Positions 1 to 8,504 of a stretch of DNA of 64,000 nucleotides are shown one piece after another. The notes under the pieces are model-generated. The model ran no database searches, was not told where the DNA came from, and was given only the letters and a program-made list of their open reading frames with translations. Source of the stretch: Methylosarcina fibrata AML-C10 (lineage in GTDB: Bacteria; Pseudomonadota; Gammaproteobacteria; Methylococcales; Methylomonadaceae); contig NZ_KB889965.1 of the NCBI RefSeq assembly GCF_000372865.1, forward strand, positions 1,545,022 to 1,609,021, read 5' to 3'. The translations under genes were made by a program, and so were the position numbers. Each line of letters begins with the position of its first letter. Position 1 is the first letter of the stretch.

Positions 1-24
1 TTATTGAGTCGTTAAAATGATTCA

Positions 25-609
25 TCAAAAAAAGCTCTCTTCAACAGTGATGACGTCGCCCGGGGCAATAGGCGTATCCAATTCTACATCCTGAGGAGTG
101 TGCGAAGCGTCTTTATCGGCTACCACAGTAATACTGGTCCTCGAAGCACGCTCAGTAAACCCGCCCGCTATCGAGACGGCTTTATGGACCGTCAATCCGG
201 GCTCATAATGATAGGCGCCCGGCTTTTCGACTTCCCCGCTTACGTAATAGTCTCTGTATTCCGTTACGTTGATGGTTACCTTGGGATCTGTCAGATAGCG
301 TCCTTTAAGACTATCGGTGATAAATTCGGTCAACTCCCCGATGGTCAGACCCGAGGCCTTGATTTCGCCCAGAAGCGGATAGGTGATGGTGCCGGCATCG
401 GTCAATTCGGTCTCGAGCCCCAATTCTTCTTCTCCATACACGTGGATTTTTACTTTATCTCCGACACCTAATTGATAATTGGAAAAACTGCTGTTAACGG
501 AATGTTCATTTTGTTGATTCGCGAAGAGCGGCGGGGTTGACCCCAGCAAGCACAAAACGATCAGCATACAATTCGACTTATTTTTCATCAAAAAACCATT
601 TTTAAACAT
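25..609 (-). CDS. Polysaccharide export protein, Wza/EpsE type (Poly_export + SLBB)
   Basis: A 194-residue periplasmic or outer-membrane polysaccharide export protein. The N-terminus has a hydrophobic signal segment ending near LFANQQ. It is followed by a Poly_export domain starting at YQLGVGDKVKIHVYGEEEL and an SLBB-like segment (VTEYRDYYVSGEVEKPGAYH, then AVSIAGGFTERAS). Known family members form or cap the channel that carries exopolysaccharide across the outer membrane. It is shorter than E. coli Wza (about 380 residues), as is usual for one-SLBB forms. It is the last gene of a minus-strand group after the beta-barrel protein. The start could also be the internal ATG seven codons in; only a weak GAG precedes the first ATG. 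There is no lipobox Cys at the cleavage site, so lipidation is not evident. Confidence 0.88.
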   Translation of the reverse strand: MFKNGFLMKNKSNCMLIVLCLLGSTPPLFANQQNEHSVNSSFSNYQLGVGDKVKIHVYGEEELGLETELTDAGTITYPLLGEIKASGLTIGELTEFITDSLKGRYLTDPKVTINVTEYRDYYVSGEVEKPGAYHYEPGLTVHKAVSIAGGFTERASRTSITVVADKDASHTPQDVELDTPIAPGDVITVEESFF

Positions 610-1085
610 CGTGAAGCTCTATCAACTATTGTAATTACGCAACAGCGCAGCAATAACGGTGGAAATACGCTTCCACGTAACAATTCTTATCGTTTCGTGG
701 TCCCCAACCTATGAATCTTACCGTCCATTTTCGACTGGAGAAGATTGCAGATGAGAATAAATCAAAAATTTAAAATCCGAATCTTGCCCTTTCCGAAGCT
801 CATCATGACCATTCTTTAAGACTCGGAAAGACACACTAGCAGTGTAGTTGGACTACCTGCTTTTGCAAGCCGATCAATCAGCGGTTTTTTTCAGATTCGG
901 CAGGAATTGCCGGAATCCCGATGTCATGATGACACTCCGAAGAGATTTGGGATGTTTCAGGAAAAGCTATCTGCTCTTTTTTCGAGAGTTTTACCACCCT
1001 TCCGGCAATTCCGTTGCGCTCTTTGAGTATGCCGGAATGACGGCTTTTTATTTTCCATATAGCGCGACCGCTCCGTCTTTCGGAT
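610..1085. other. Intergenic, no gene recognised
   Basis: This 476 bp gap separates two EPS genes read on the minus strand. Open frames on both strands here look non-coding and match nothing I know. It contains several scattered copies of the word GCCGGAAT/ATTCCGGC in both orientations (near 900-1045), which suggests degenerate palindromic repeat material. The gap is long for genes of one operon, so the export gene may have its own promoter, but I cannot point to a convincing one. Confidence 0.4.
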
Positions 1086-2327
1086 CTAATCGGCTGCAAC
1101 TGCTTGCGGAGTAGCCGTTATATAGAACATAAAAATATTCAGGGTGCTGTTGGCGTCGTTCGTATCGTATTGAAAATCCGAATACGAATATTTCATCCCC
1201 AAATTAAGCCAGGGTTTCATCTCGTATTTTGCGTCCAGACTGAACGATACGCCATTCGACTTTTGCGCACTGCCCTGATTCTTCGCTTCCTGGTAGGATC
1301 CGTTCAATTGAGTGGTTACGCGCCATGGCCATTCATGTTTCCAGCCAGCTCTGTAAACCTGAACCTGTCTTAAATATCCGGCGCCTATCGAGGGCTGTAT
1401 ATCTCTCAGCATACCGAAATTAAACGTGGAGTAAGTCATAGGCGACCATAAAATTTTTCCGTCCCAGGTAAGCGCGTTGGTCCCTTCCAAATTGGAATCG
1501 GTGAATTCCTGCTGCTGGTAGCCGGCACGAAATATGCCTTTCGTTTTTGACGACTGATCCCAGGTCATGCCCAGCAAATATCGGCGTGTTACATAATCCA
1601 CTCCGAAAAACTGCGACGAATTCGTTTGAGTATTGTCCGGCTGATTCATATACTCAATCACGCTGGTTTCCACTTCGGAAGTCAAATAAGTTTTAGGCAT
1701 TACCCGGAAATAAAAACCGGGCGTTATTTCAAACCGCGTCCTGTCCCATTGGGCCGTTCTTTCCGGATGATTATCGAACTCCAGTTGCGACCAGCCGAAT
1801 TGCAAGCCCAGATTTCCTTTCGCATCGACTCTTCCATAGCGGTACTTCATTTCGGCAGTGTATTCATGAAACTGATCCGGCTCCTTGAGATCGGTCGCCA
1901 GATCGCCCTGGCTGAAAAGCGTCCCCCGCATGTAATGCCCATAAGTAACGCCGGCATTAAAATCAAACCGGTTTCGGCGAGTCATTTCGACATGCGCGTT
2001 GGCATTCAGGAAATGGTCGTCGTAGTTATCCGCCGGGCTGGAATGGTATTGTGAATGGAGGATGGAATAACCCACGGCGTACCGATCCAGTTTGCGCCGT
2101 AACGCCAATTCGCCCCCGCCCTGTATTTGCGTGACAAACGACGATTTCCGGTTATTATCGTTATGAAAGATATTGTCGTTATAGCTCTCTTTAAAACCGA
2201 GATAAGGCACCAGATCGAAAGGCCCGATCGGTATCATGCCTGGATAAGTCTCTTTGTCTCTGGCCTGGACATTTAAAGCTTGCACGAAGGCAAACAACAT
2301 CAACACAACCTTAATTTTCGGTTTCAC
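1086..2327 (-). CDS. Outer-membrane beta-barrel protein of the EPS locus (EpsL/BBP2-like)
   Basis: A predicted outer-membrane beta-barrel of about 413 residues. I place the start at a GTG at 2325-2327, because it gives a clean signal peptide (MKPKIKVVLMLFAFVQALN, then VQA cleavage). The longer frame upstream would read into the preceding gene. After the signal the protein has alternating aromatic/polar strands (for example PYLGFKESYNDNIF, YAVGYSILHSQYHS, LNLGMKYSYSDFQYD) and ends in strand-like ITATPQAVAAD. Families of this kind (EpsL, BBP2_2 putative porins) sit in exopolysaccharide operons and probably assist passage through the outer membrane. The start overlaps the stop of the upstream ligase-like gene by 17 bp, indicating translational coupling. 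The exact family is inferred from architecture and context. Confidence 0.75.
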   Translation of the reverse strand: MKPKIKVVLMLFAFVQALNVQARDKETYPGMIPIGPFDLVPYLGFKESYNDNIFHNDNNRKSSFVTQIQGGGELALRRKLDRYAVGYSILHSQYHSSPADNYDDHFLNANAHVEMTRRNRFDFNAGVTYGHYMRGTLFSQGDLATDLKEPDQFHEYTAEMKYRYGRVDAKGNLGLQFGWSQLEFDNHPERTAQWDRTRFEITPGFYFRVMPKTYLTSEVETSVIEYMNQPDNTQTNSSQFFGVDYVTRRYLLGMTWDQSSKTKGIFRAGYQQQEFTDSNLEGTNALTWDGKILWSPMTYSTFNFGMLRDIQPSIGAGYLRQVQVYRAGWKHEWPWRVTTQLNGSYQEAKNQGSAQKSNGVSFSLDAKYEMKPWLNLGMKYSYSDFQYDTNDANSTLNIFMFYITATPQAVAAD

Positions 2328-3741
2328 TGCGGTATTCCGCCCGATGGTGATCAACAGATAAAGCGATAGTCGGAATCGCCAGCATTGCAATAAACAGCAT
2401 GGCATTGGCCGGTATCTGCAAATTAAAATCGACGGAAGAATGAATCAATATACTCAACGTGCCCATAAAACCGGCGAACCCCATGCCGCGCACGAAACTG
2501 CTGCGGCGATACCGTATGGCTTTTACCGCCTGCCACAGACCGATCAACACCACAACGGCCAGACAGGCAAAGCCGATCATCCCCGAATCGCTTAGAATTT
2601 CGAGATAGTCGTTGTGAGCGTGATCATAACCGCCGAAATTGCCGTTCAGATAGCCGGGAAATACAGAGATAAAAGTTCCGGCACCGCTCCCCATCCAACT
2701 GAAATCGGCAATCATCGGCAGAATATACTGCACGATTTCATCGCGCGATTCGGATACTAAAGCCGTCTGTTCGATACGGTTGACTACCTTTTCCAGCCCA
2801 AACCAGCTCCCTAACAACAACACATCGACGGCAACGATGCTCATCAGCAGGAAATACACACGCGGTTTACGAAACGACCGGGAAGAAGCGATCGCAATCA
2901 GGCCGGTAACCAACAGGCTATTGAAAAACGCGGCATTGCCCATTCGTGAATGGCTCAGGATCAACCCGGTGACCATAATAATCAGCATCAAACGCAATAC
3001 CGCCTTGCCGCTCAGCAAAAGCTCCAATGCACTGCGCAGCCTCGAACGCCAAAGGCGGCCTGCTTCGGCTTTACGGTTATTCCGATCCACCATCAGCAAG
3101 CCCATGCCGATGGCCAGAGCCATTTCCAGATAACCGGCAAAGTGGTTGCGATTAACAAAAGTACCGGTGGCGTTTCCCAAATAAGCGGTTTTTTTCATAC
3201 CGATCAGATATTCGATCCCCGATAACGTCATAAAGCTGCCGTAAACCGCCTGAAACACTCCCGACACGACAATAACGTAGCACAACGTGCGCAATCGGCT
3301 GCGAGTGTTGCAAACCAATAGCAGTAATAAATAAAGTGAAAAATACGCCGCGCTACGCAATGCCAGTTCGCGGGTAACGCTTGAGTCGACCGACAAAGGA
3401 ATTGCTTCCGGCCTTTCCTGTGGAGAAACAGCGAAAGCCGCCTTGCTGTAAAACGTTGCAGTCGGCACAGGCAAGGCTTCAACCCAAGCAGAAGGGAATG
3501 AACAAGATTGCAAGAAAACCCAAATCAGGCCGCCGAAAAAAAATCCTCCGGCCATTCTGACAAGTCCCGAATACAAGGAACGGGGAACTTGCGCATTTCC
3601 TTTCAGGTACATTACCAACCAGGCCGCCACCATCAGAAAACACAGGCCGGACATCATCAGCCATGCCCAGGGGCGATTCGTCCCGATAGGCAAAGGGGAA
3701 AGCGCAAACACACAAAATAAAACAGTGGCAAGGACGCGCAC
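2311..3741 (-). CDS. O-antigen ligase-like / polysaccharide polymerase membrane protein (Wzy_C)
   Basis: A 476-residue polytopic membrane protein with about ten hydrophobic segments. The motif FVNRNHFAGYLEMALAIGMG (about residues 196-215) is the hallmark of the O-antigen ligase/Wzy_C family. The large periplasmic loop carries GSGAGTFISVFPGYL and HAHNDYLEILSDSG, where HxHNxYLE-type residues are typical of the active loop. Such proteins polymerise or transfer undecaprenol-linked glycans at the periplasmic face. The gene starts with GTG, preceded by AAAGGAA at a normal distance. It is first in the minus-strand EPS group and overlaps the beta-barrel gene. Ligase and polymerase roles cannot be separated from sequence alone. 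Confidence 0.85.
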   Translation of the reverse strand: MRVLATVLFCVFALSPLPIGTNRPWAWLMMSGLCFLMVAAWLVMYLKGNAQVPRSLYSGLVRMAGGFFFGGLIWVFLQSCSFPSAWVEALPVPTATFYSKAAFAVSPQERPEAIPLSVDSSVTRELALRSAAYFSLYLLLLLVCNTRSRLRTLCYVIVVSGVFQAVYGSFMTLSGIEYLIGMKKTAYLGNATGTFVNRNHFAGYLEMALAIGMGLLMVDRNNRKAEAGRLWRSRLRSALELLLSGKAVLRLMLIIMVTGLILSHSRMGNAAFFNSLLVTGLIAIASSRSFRKPRVYFLLMSIVAVDVLLLGSWFGLEKVVNRIEQTALVSESRDEIVQYILPMIADFSWMGSGAGTFISVFPGYLNGNFGGYDHAHNDYLEILSDSGMIGFACLAVVVLIGLWQAVKAIRYRRSSFVRGMGFAGFMGTLSILIHSSVDFNLQIPANAMLFIAMLAIPTIALSVDHHRAEYRSETEN

Positions 3742-3776
3742 TTTAAATTCCTTTAAAAACCCAGAAGAAAAAACAA

Positions 3777-3896
3777 GTATTACTTTAGCAAAAAATAAAT
3801 ATTCTTCTGAAAAATCTCAAAAATATCCTTTTATTACAGGAAAATTTTAAAGTAATACAATAAATAATAATCCAACCTCCAGATTTTTCCTGGAGA
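3777..3896 (-). promoter_or_regulatory. Leader of the minus-strand EPS group with inverted repeats
   Basis: The AT-rich stretch upstream of the ligase-like gene holds two inverted repeats. One is an exact 11 bp pair, GTATTACTTTA at 3777-3787 and TAAAGTAATAC at 3848-3858. The other is CTCCAG/CTGGAG around 3878-3895. They lie between the gene and the terminator of the next minus-strand gene, so they could shape the leader RNA or bind a regulator. No promoter boxes are clear. The regulatory role is inference only. Confidence 0.3.
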
Positions 3897-3996
3897 GGCT
3901 AAAAAAGGGGGAAATGAAATAAGTATGAAACTTATGCTCGAAGAGAGCCTGAGGCAAGTATCAGCAAAATTGCTAAATGATTATTTAAAAAGATAA

Positions 3997-4028
3997 ATAA
4001 TCTCCATCCGCAGAGGAATGGAGATTAT
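3997..4028 (-). terminator. Rho-independent terminator of the small secreted-protein gene
   Basis: An exact 11 bp stem (ATAATCTCCAT at 3997-4007 with ATGGAGATTAT at 4018-4028) closes a 10 nt loop. On the minus strand it is followed by TTATCTTTTT, and on the plus strand by a run of A. It lies 43 bp past the stop of the gene at 4071-4319, and it insulates that gene from the EPS genes further down the same strand. Confidence 0.8.
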
Positions 4029-4070
4029 AAAAAATTAAGCTTCCACCTAATCTATAGCTGTAGTTTCCCA

Positions 4071-4319
4071 TTAATGGGGAGAAGGACCACAGTTTCTCCT
4101 GCACACGGGCGGCCGATGAAATGGCGGCCGATGAAATGGCGGCCGATGAAGCGGTCTTCTCAACTTTAGATTCACAGAAGTATCGGGCAAATCAACAAGC
4201 GCCGATTTTGCCGAAGCATCCGAGGAATCTGCCGTTGCCGATTTCGCCCACACATTCGAGGAACCAACAAATGCAGCCAGCAAAATAAAATGGAGCAGTG
4301 GTTTCCAATGTTTTTTCAT
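4071..4319 (-). CDS. Small secreted protein with HRPPF repeats
   Basis: An 82-residue protein of unknown function. It has a typical signal peptide (MKKHWKPLLHFILLAAFVGS, cleavage after VWA at about residue 25) and a Ser/Ala/Asp-rich middle. The basic tail contains HRPPF-HRPPF-HRPPV followed by CRRNC and a final His. The DNA behind the tail is a 15 bp unit repeated three times (4111-4155). A strong ribosome site (AAGGAG) precedes the ATG, and a rho-independent terminator follows, so it is very likely a real single-gene unit. The His/Cys tail could bind metal or an acidic polymer such as EPS. That is inference; I know no characterised family. Confidence 0.7.
   Translation of the reverse strand: MKKHWKPLLHFILLAAFVGSSNVWAKSATADSSDASAKSALVDLPDTSVNLKLRRPLHRPPFHRPPFHRPPVCRRNCGPSPH
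4111..4155. repeat. 15 bp tandem repeat inside the small secreted-protein gene
   Basis: Three consecutive units of GGCCGATGAAATGGC occur (4111-4125, 4126-4140, 4141-4155; the last differs in four bases). Read on the minus strand they encode the HRPPF repeats of the secreted protein. Copy number could vary by slippage without changing the reading frame. Confidence 0.9.
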
Positions 4320-4686
4320 TTTGGAACTCCTTTAAATTGTTTGTAATGTAAATACTGGATAAATTCTTTCATTCTTTAATACCTTTAACTCCCATGCTAA
4401 ATTTAGTTCAACATGGTCAAATTGCAACATCAACCAATCATTGATTCTAGAAAATGATTGCTGCAAAACTCTAAAAAGCGCAGCCCCGAAAAATTGCACC
4501 TTAGCCTGCAAGATAAGACAATTCAATAGAATGAGCTGATTGATATCAGATCACAGTTAAATGCCCGTGACCGATGTAAATTACCATGATGCGATCTTCG
4601 TTTTCCTAACTATTCTTCAAATATTAGACAAAAATCACAAAAATTCTAAACTTGTAGAAATCCTCATTGCCATTCACTTTCTAGAA
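4320..4686. other. Divergent intergenic region
   Basis: This AT-rich gap lies between the minus-strand small secreted-protein gene and the plus-strand VpsP-like gene, so it should carry promoters for both. It also holds the start of a longer reading frame for the latter (from 4561) that I consider untranslated. No convincing promoter boxes or palindromes were found. Confidence 0.4.
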
Positions 4687-5424
4687 ATGATAAAAGCATC
4701 ACATAAATTTTCATGGCCGGCGGTAAGACGATACTTGCTGGTAACGCTTGCGCTCCTTCTGATAGGACTAGCTTATCTCAGTTTCCGCTGGGCGCTAGCG
4801 GATGTGTTAGCGCAGCAAGTCTGGCATCAACTGGACAAAAGTCAAATGCCCGGCCACGAGCTTGACGCCGCCCAGTGGCAGCAGACCCGGGACTGGCTTG
4901 AAGACTCGGTTCGGTTGCATCCGAATTATTCGGCAAACCTGGAACTGGCGGAAATTTTCTACCTCTCCGCAGGCAACCAGCCGGCCGGATTACAGGATGA
5001 ACTTGGATGGCACGACAGCAACGAACTGGCCCTGAGTTACACTCGCCGAGCCCTGATGATCAAACCCACCTGGCCTTACCTGTGGAACGATCTGTTTCTG
5101 ATTAAAGTCGCTCTTCGTCAATTCGACCGTGAGTTAACAAACGGCATCGAACGCGCCGTCACTCTGGGTCCATGGGAAAAATCGGTGCAATACGATATCG
5201 CTTTGACCGGCCTCGACTATTGGGACAACCTAGAACCTGCTGCACATCAATGGGTAGCCATAGCGATGGATAAGGCCTTAGTCATGCAAAAAAATCCGCA
5301 GCCATTGGCAGACGACATACTTGTTCACCCCAACATCGGCAAGTTGTGCATGAGCGTCAATGAAATGCCTGAAAACAATCTCAAAATGCTTGCTCGTTAT
5401 TGCAAACAACCGCAAGACGGTTAG
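4687..5424 (+). CDS. Membrane-anchored VpsP-like EPS-associated protein
   Basis: A 245-residue protein starting at ATG 4687; an in-frame ATG at 4561 would add 42 residues that look like translated leader. It has one N-terminal transmembrane helix (YLLVTLALLLIGLAYLSF) followed by a periplasmic helical domain with TPR-like character. Segments include DWLEDSVRLHPNYSANLELA and ALSYTRRALMIKPTWPYLW. The build resembles VpsP-family proteins, which are encoded in vibrio and methylotroph polysaccharide clusters and have no defined reaction. Its position beside the EPS export group fits. No clear Shine-Dalgarno precedes either start. Family assignment is moderate. Confidence 0.6.
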   Translation: MIKASHKFSWPAVRRYLLVTLALLLIGLAYLSFRWALADVLAQQVWHQLDKSQMPGHELDAAQWQQTRDWLEDSVRLHPNYSANLELAEIFYLSAGNQPAGLQDELGWHDSNELALSYTRRALMIKPTWPYLWNDLFLIKVALRQFDRELTNGIERAVTLGPWEKSVQYDIALTGLDYWDNLEPAAHQWVAIAMDKALVMQKNPQPLADDILVHPNIGKLCMSVNEMPENNLKMLARYCKQPQDG

Positions 5425-5613
5425 AGTTGTATTTTAAAACCGAACCTCTAAAAAAATTCGTTTCAAGTTAAGACAGCTCCACTCGATTTCTCCGATTCTA
5501 TTCGCAAGATTGTGTATCATGTATTCTTGGCAATCAGGCATCCTTGGAGAAAGCGAGGGGCGGCAATCCAACGATGGCGCCCTTCCCTTTTATGTCCGAT
5601 TAGGAGATAACTT

Positions 5614-6156
5614 ATGACCATACTCGATTGGGAAGATTTGCCCCGTTACACCTATGATGACTATGTGCAATGGGAAGGCCGTTGGGAACTGATCCACGGT
5701 TTGGCTTACGCCATGACACCTCCACCCAGCATCAGGCATCAGTCCATAAGCCAGCACATTGCCAGTCAACTGGAACGCGCTCTGGAAAACTGTCCGGAAT
5801 GTCATGCCCTGCTCCCTGTGGACTGGAAAATCGACGAAGAAACTACGGTCCAGCCCGACAATCTGGTGATATGCGGGGAAGTGGAAAATTTGGCTTACCT
5901 GAGTAAGACCCCAACGCTCATTTTCGAAATAATTTCCAAGTCTACCGCACATAAAGACCGTACCACCAAATTCAAACTCTATGAAAAAGAAGGCGTTCGC
6001 CATTATGTTATCGTCGATCCTTTCGAAAACATTGCCAAAATCTATCAATTGCAGGAGGACCGCTATAGCGAAGTACTGGATGCCGGCAACGACACCGTGG
6101 AATTCGACCTAGGAAAATGCCGCCTTCTCTTCGAATTCGCTAAAATCTGGGTTTAA
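5614..6156 (+). CDS. Uma2-family (DUF820) restriction-endonuclease-like protein
   Basis: A 180-residue Uma2/DUF820 protein with a PD-(D/E)xK nuclease-like fold. Visible elements are WEGRWELIHGLAYAM at the N-terminus, the PD at residues 81-82 (VQPDNLVICGE), and the conserved core TLIFEIISKSTAHKD (E105, K109). These are followed by KFKLYEKEGVRHYVIVDPF. The family is very abundant in cyanobacteria and methanotrophs, and its substrate is unknown. The start has a good ribosome site (AGGAG). It sits alone beside a toxin-antitoxin pair, in a small accessory patch between two EPS gene groups. Confidence 0.88.
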   Translation: MTILDWEDLPRYTYDDYVQWEGRWELIHGLAYAMTPPPSIRHQSISQHIASQLERALENCPECHALLPVDWKIDEETTVQPDNLVICGEVENLAYLSKTPTLIFEIISKSTAHKDRTTKFKLYEKEGVRHYVIVDPFENIAKIYQLQEDRYSEVLDAGNDTVEFDLGKCRLLFEFAKIWV

Positions 6157-6300
6157 GAAATTACTCCAAAATAACTTCCGCTTATAGATCCAATCCTCCG
6201 GGCCGCGACCATTCGGTTATCCCCCTTCCCTATCGAGCCATGCATTCTTCTGATAAAATCCAGTCATTCATTATTAGCGCCATAACTTCATCACTACCTC

Positions 6301-6726
6301 ATGAGTATTGAGCCTAATTTTCACCAGCCAAACCCGAACCTCAAGCAAGCCATCCTGTCCGCTCTTGCCAAGCAAGAAGATGTTCGGCTAGTCATCCTGT
6401 TCGGTTCCTTGGCGACAGATCGGGAACGCGCAGACAGCGATCTTGACTTGGCAGTGGATGCCGGCCATCGGCTCGACCCGGCCGAGAAAATAAAAATGAT
6501 CGACGCGTTATCAATAGCCACCGGCCGTCCTATCGACCTGGTGGATCTTCAGTCTGTAGGCGAGCCGCTTTTGGGCCAGATTCTTCGGCATGGAAAAAGG
6601 CTTATCGGCAGCGACACTCGCTACGCCGAACTGATCCGTAAACATCTTTTCGATCAAGCGGATTTTCTGCCTTATCGTAACCGAATTCTTGCCGAAAGGA
6701 AGAAAGCATGGATCGGTAAGTCATAG
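6301..6726 (+). CDS. mntA: MntA-like nucleotidyltransferase antitoxin (MNT domain)
   Basis: A 141-residue minimal nucleotidyltransferase. The catalytic signature GSx10DxD is exact: G35-S36 in ILFGSLATDRE and D47/D49 in ADSDLDLAVD. In type VII toxin-antitoxin systems MntA silences the HepT toxin by transferring AMP to its active-site Tyr. The C-terminus (DQADFLPYRNRILAERKKAW) is the usual tail of the subgroup paired with HepT. Its last 19 bp overlap the expected hepT start at 6708. There is no clear ribosome site. The gene appears intact, unlike its partner. Confidence 0.88.
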   Translation: MSIEPNFHQPNPNLKQAILSALAKQEDVRLVILFGSLATDRERADSDLDLAVDAGHRLDPAEKIKMIDALSIATGRPIDLVDLQSVGEPLLGQILRHGKRLIGSDTRYAELIRKHLFDQADFLPYRNRILAERKKAWIGKS

Positions 6727-7127
6727 AGCAGAAACTGGAATCCTTGCGTCGCTGCCTGATGCGTGCGGCGCAAAAATGTCCTACCGATCCGGAAACGCTG
6801 GAACGAGACCCCAATCTCCAGGACATCATGACGCTCAATCTAACGCGAGCCATACAACTATGCGTGGATATCGGCGATCACCTGATAGCCGGAATGGAAG
6901 ACGTGCCGCCACCGGAGACTATGGAAAAAACCTTCGACCTCTTGGCCGAAGCAGGCGTTATTTCGGAAGAATTGAAGTTCCGCCTCCAGAAAGCGGTCGG
7001 CTTTCGGAATATTGCAGTGCATAACTACGAGGCAATCGATTGGAATATCGTGCATGCCATCGCCAGCCGGCACCTTGACGATTTTGCCGAATTCGCCAAA
7101 GTCGTCGTTGCCAATCTCGAGAATTAA
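6708..7127 (+). pseudogene. hepT: HepT-like toxin with a stop at codon 4
   Basis: The HepT (DUF86/HEPN) toxin of the MntA pair. A good ribosome site (AAAGGAAG) is placed for ATG 6708, which overlaps the mntA end as usual. That frame reads M-D-R-stop-V-I-E-Q-K-L-E-S-L-R-R, with TAA at 6717-6719. Downstream the frame is intact to 7127. It includes the HEPN catalytic motif Rx4HxY as RNIAVHNY (R100, H105, Y107 counted from 6708; the Tyr is the AMP target). Translation could restart at TTG 6744 or ATG 6759, which would lose the first helix start. A G at 6717 instead of T would give Glu here and leave Gly unchanged in mntA. The toxin is either inactivated or shortened. Confidence 0.8.
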
Positions 7128-7663
7128 ACATTTTCCAGGACTTGCCGAGGTTGTTATATTTTACCTTCCATTGTTTTTTTTAGAGGTTCCCATATGCAAA
7201 TTAGAAAAATTGGACCTAATTCAAATTTAAATCTGAACTCTCTGCTATATTTATAAACAGATTCGATAATAGGATTGTAAGGAGAAGCCTCTTAAAATCT
7301 AGCGATTGTCCCTTCAATAAACAAGGCGACTCAAATTTCGACCGATACTCTTAATCATATAAGAATCGGCCATCTCTTAAAGCCCCTCAAGCTGCTTGTT
7401 GTCTAACATTGGCACATCTTTATGTGGCGCAAGTTAGCGATTGGATATCGAAAAAGACGATTTATCTGACACTAATGTAGAACAGTAATGAGTAAATATG
7501 CATAGCCGTTTTTAAAACTTTTAGCGACAAAGCTAAAGCTCGTTGAATGGTGGATCGGAGCGGGGTTGTGAGTCGGTTTTAAAATCAGTTAAGCGCTTTT
7601 ACTTAAAAGTAAGTATTGCCAAACAGATTTCAAAATAACAACATTGAAAACCCTTAGCAGATT
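7128..7663 (+). promoter_or_regulatory. Long leader or promoter region of the main EPS operon
   Basis: This is 536 bp without a gene, between the toxin-antitoxin patch and the first gene of the main EPS operon. It is AT-rich in its first half. By position it must hold the operon promoter and any long leader. I searched by eye for JUMPstart/ops-like sequences and for a GEMM-type c-di-GMP riboswitch core and saw neither. No strong palindrome or terminator was found. Confidence 0.4.
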
Positions 7664-8461
7664 ATGGTCGAAGAAACTACCTCATTAAATTTCAGACACG
7701 TACATATTGCCGGCTGGCCCATAGTACGACTTAACCGTGAAAATTTTGCCAAACTAATGGTCGCCGACTTTTTCGCAGTCAACAAATCCTCTATTAAACC
7801 GCCACCTAAATTGGTTTTCGACGCCAACGGACAGGGGCTTTCTATGGCTCAAACCGATAAAAAATACATGGCATCACTGCAAGAAGCGGATTATATCCAT
7901 ACGGACGGCCAGCCTTTGGTTTTTGCATCCCGGTATTTAACATCGACTCCTTTGCCCGAGCGGATTGCGACAACTGATTTTTTTCACGATGCGGCATCAG
8001 TCGCCCAAGAAAAAGCCATCAAGTTTTTTATACTAGGAGCATCTGAAGAAATAAATCGTCTGGCTTGTGAAAATATTCTAAAACTATACCCCAACCTACA
8101 AATCGTAGGCCGACGAAACGGCTATTTCAATGAGGCGGACGAAGAAGCCATATGCAAAGAGATTGTTGAATCTGGAGCCGATGTGCTTTGGGTCGGTATG
8201 GGCAAACCTCGCGAGCAATTGTTCTGTGTCCGTAATCGTGAGCGGCTTCGGGGATTGACCTGGCTCAAAACCTGTGGAGGCTTATTTGATTTTCTTGCTG
8301 GCCGCAACAAACGCGCCCCACAGTGGATGCAGAATATCGGATTGGAATGGCTGCACCGAATGCTGCTCGATCCGCGCAGATTTTTCTGGCGCTATTTGAC
8401 AACCAATTTTCATGCCGTATATCTGCTTTTGGCTCATCGAAATAAACGGCATGCCAACTAG
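7664..8461 (+). CDS. WecG/TagA/CpsF-family glycosyltransferase
   Basis: A 265-residue glycosyltransferase of the WecG/TagA/CpsF family (GT26). These enzymes add N-acetylmannosaminuronic acid, N-acetylmannosamine or a related sugar to lipid-linked intermediates at the cytoplasmic membrane. Conserved parts are the substrate loop (LVFDANGQGLSMAQTD), EADYIHTDGQPLVFASRYL, RIATTDFFHDAA, ILGASEEI, VGMGKPREQ and the C-terminal RAPQWMQNIGLEWLHRMLLD-type signature with PRRFFWRYL. It opens the main EPS operon and is followed closely by the flippase gene. The sugar specificity cannot be read from sequence. Confidence 0.9.
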   Translation: MVEETTSLNFRHVHIAGWPIVRLNRENFAKLMVADFFAVNKSSIKPPPKLVFDANGQGLSMAQTDKKYMASLQEADYIHTDGQPLVFASRYLTSTPLPERIATTDFFHDAASVAQEKAIKFFILGASEEINRLACENILKLYPNLQIVGRRNGYFNEADEEAICKEIVESGADVLWVGMGKPREQLFCVRNRERLRGLTWLKTCGGLFDFLAGRNKRAPQWMQNIGLEWLHRMLLDPRRFFWRYLTTNFHAVYLLLAHRNKRHAN

Positions 8462-8504
8462 AGTTAAGAAAAATAAAACAATTTAGCTAAAACAAGGACT
8501 ATTA

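Noticed and set aside
848..1114. Plus-strand open frame of 88 codons
   Set aside because: It overlaps the beta-barrel gene end, has no ribosome site and no family resemblance; it lies in repeat-like intergenic DNA.
7128..7663. c-di-GMP riboswitch or JUMPstart element before the EPS operon
   Set aside because: No GEMM core or ops-like sequence was found by eye, although the position would suit one.
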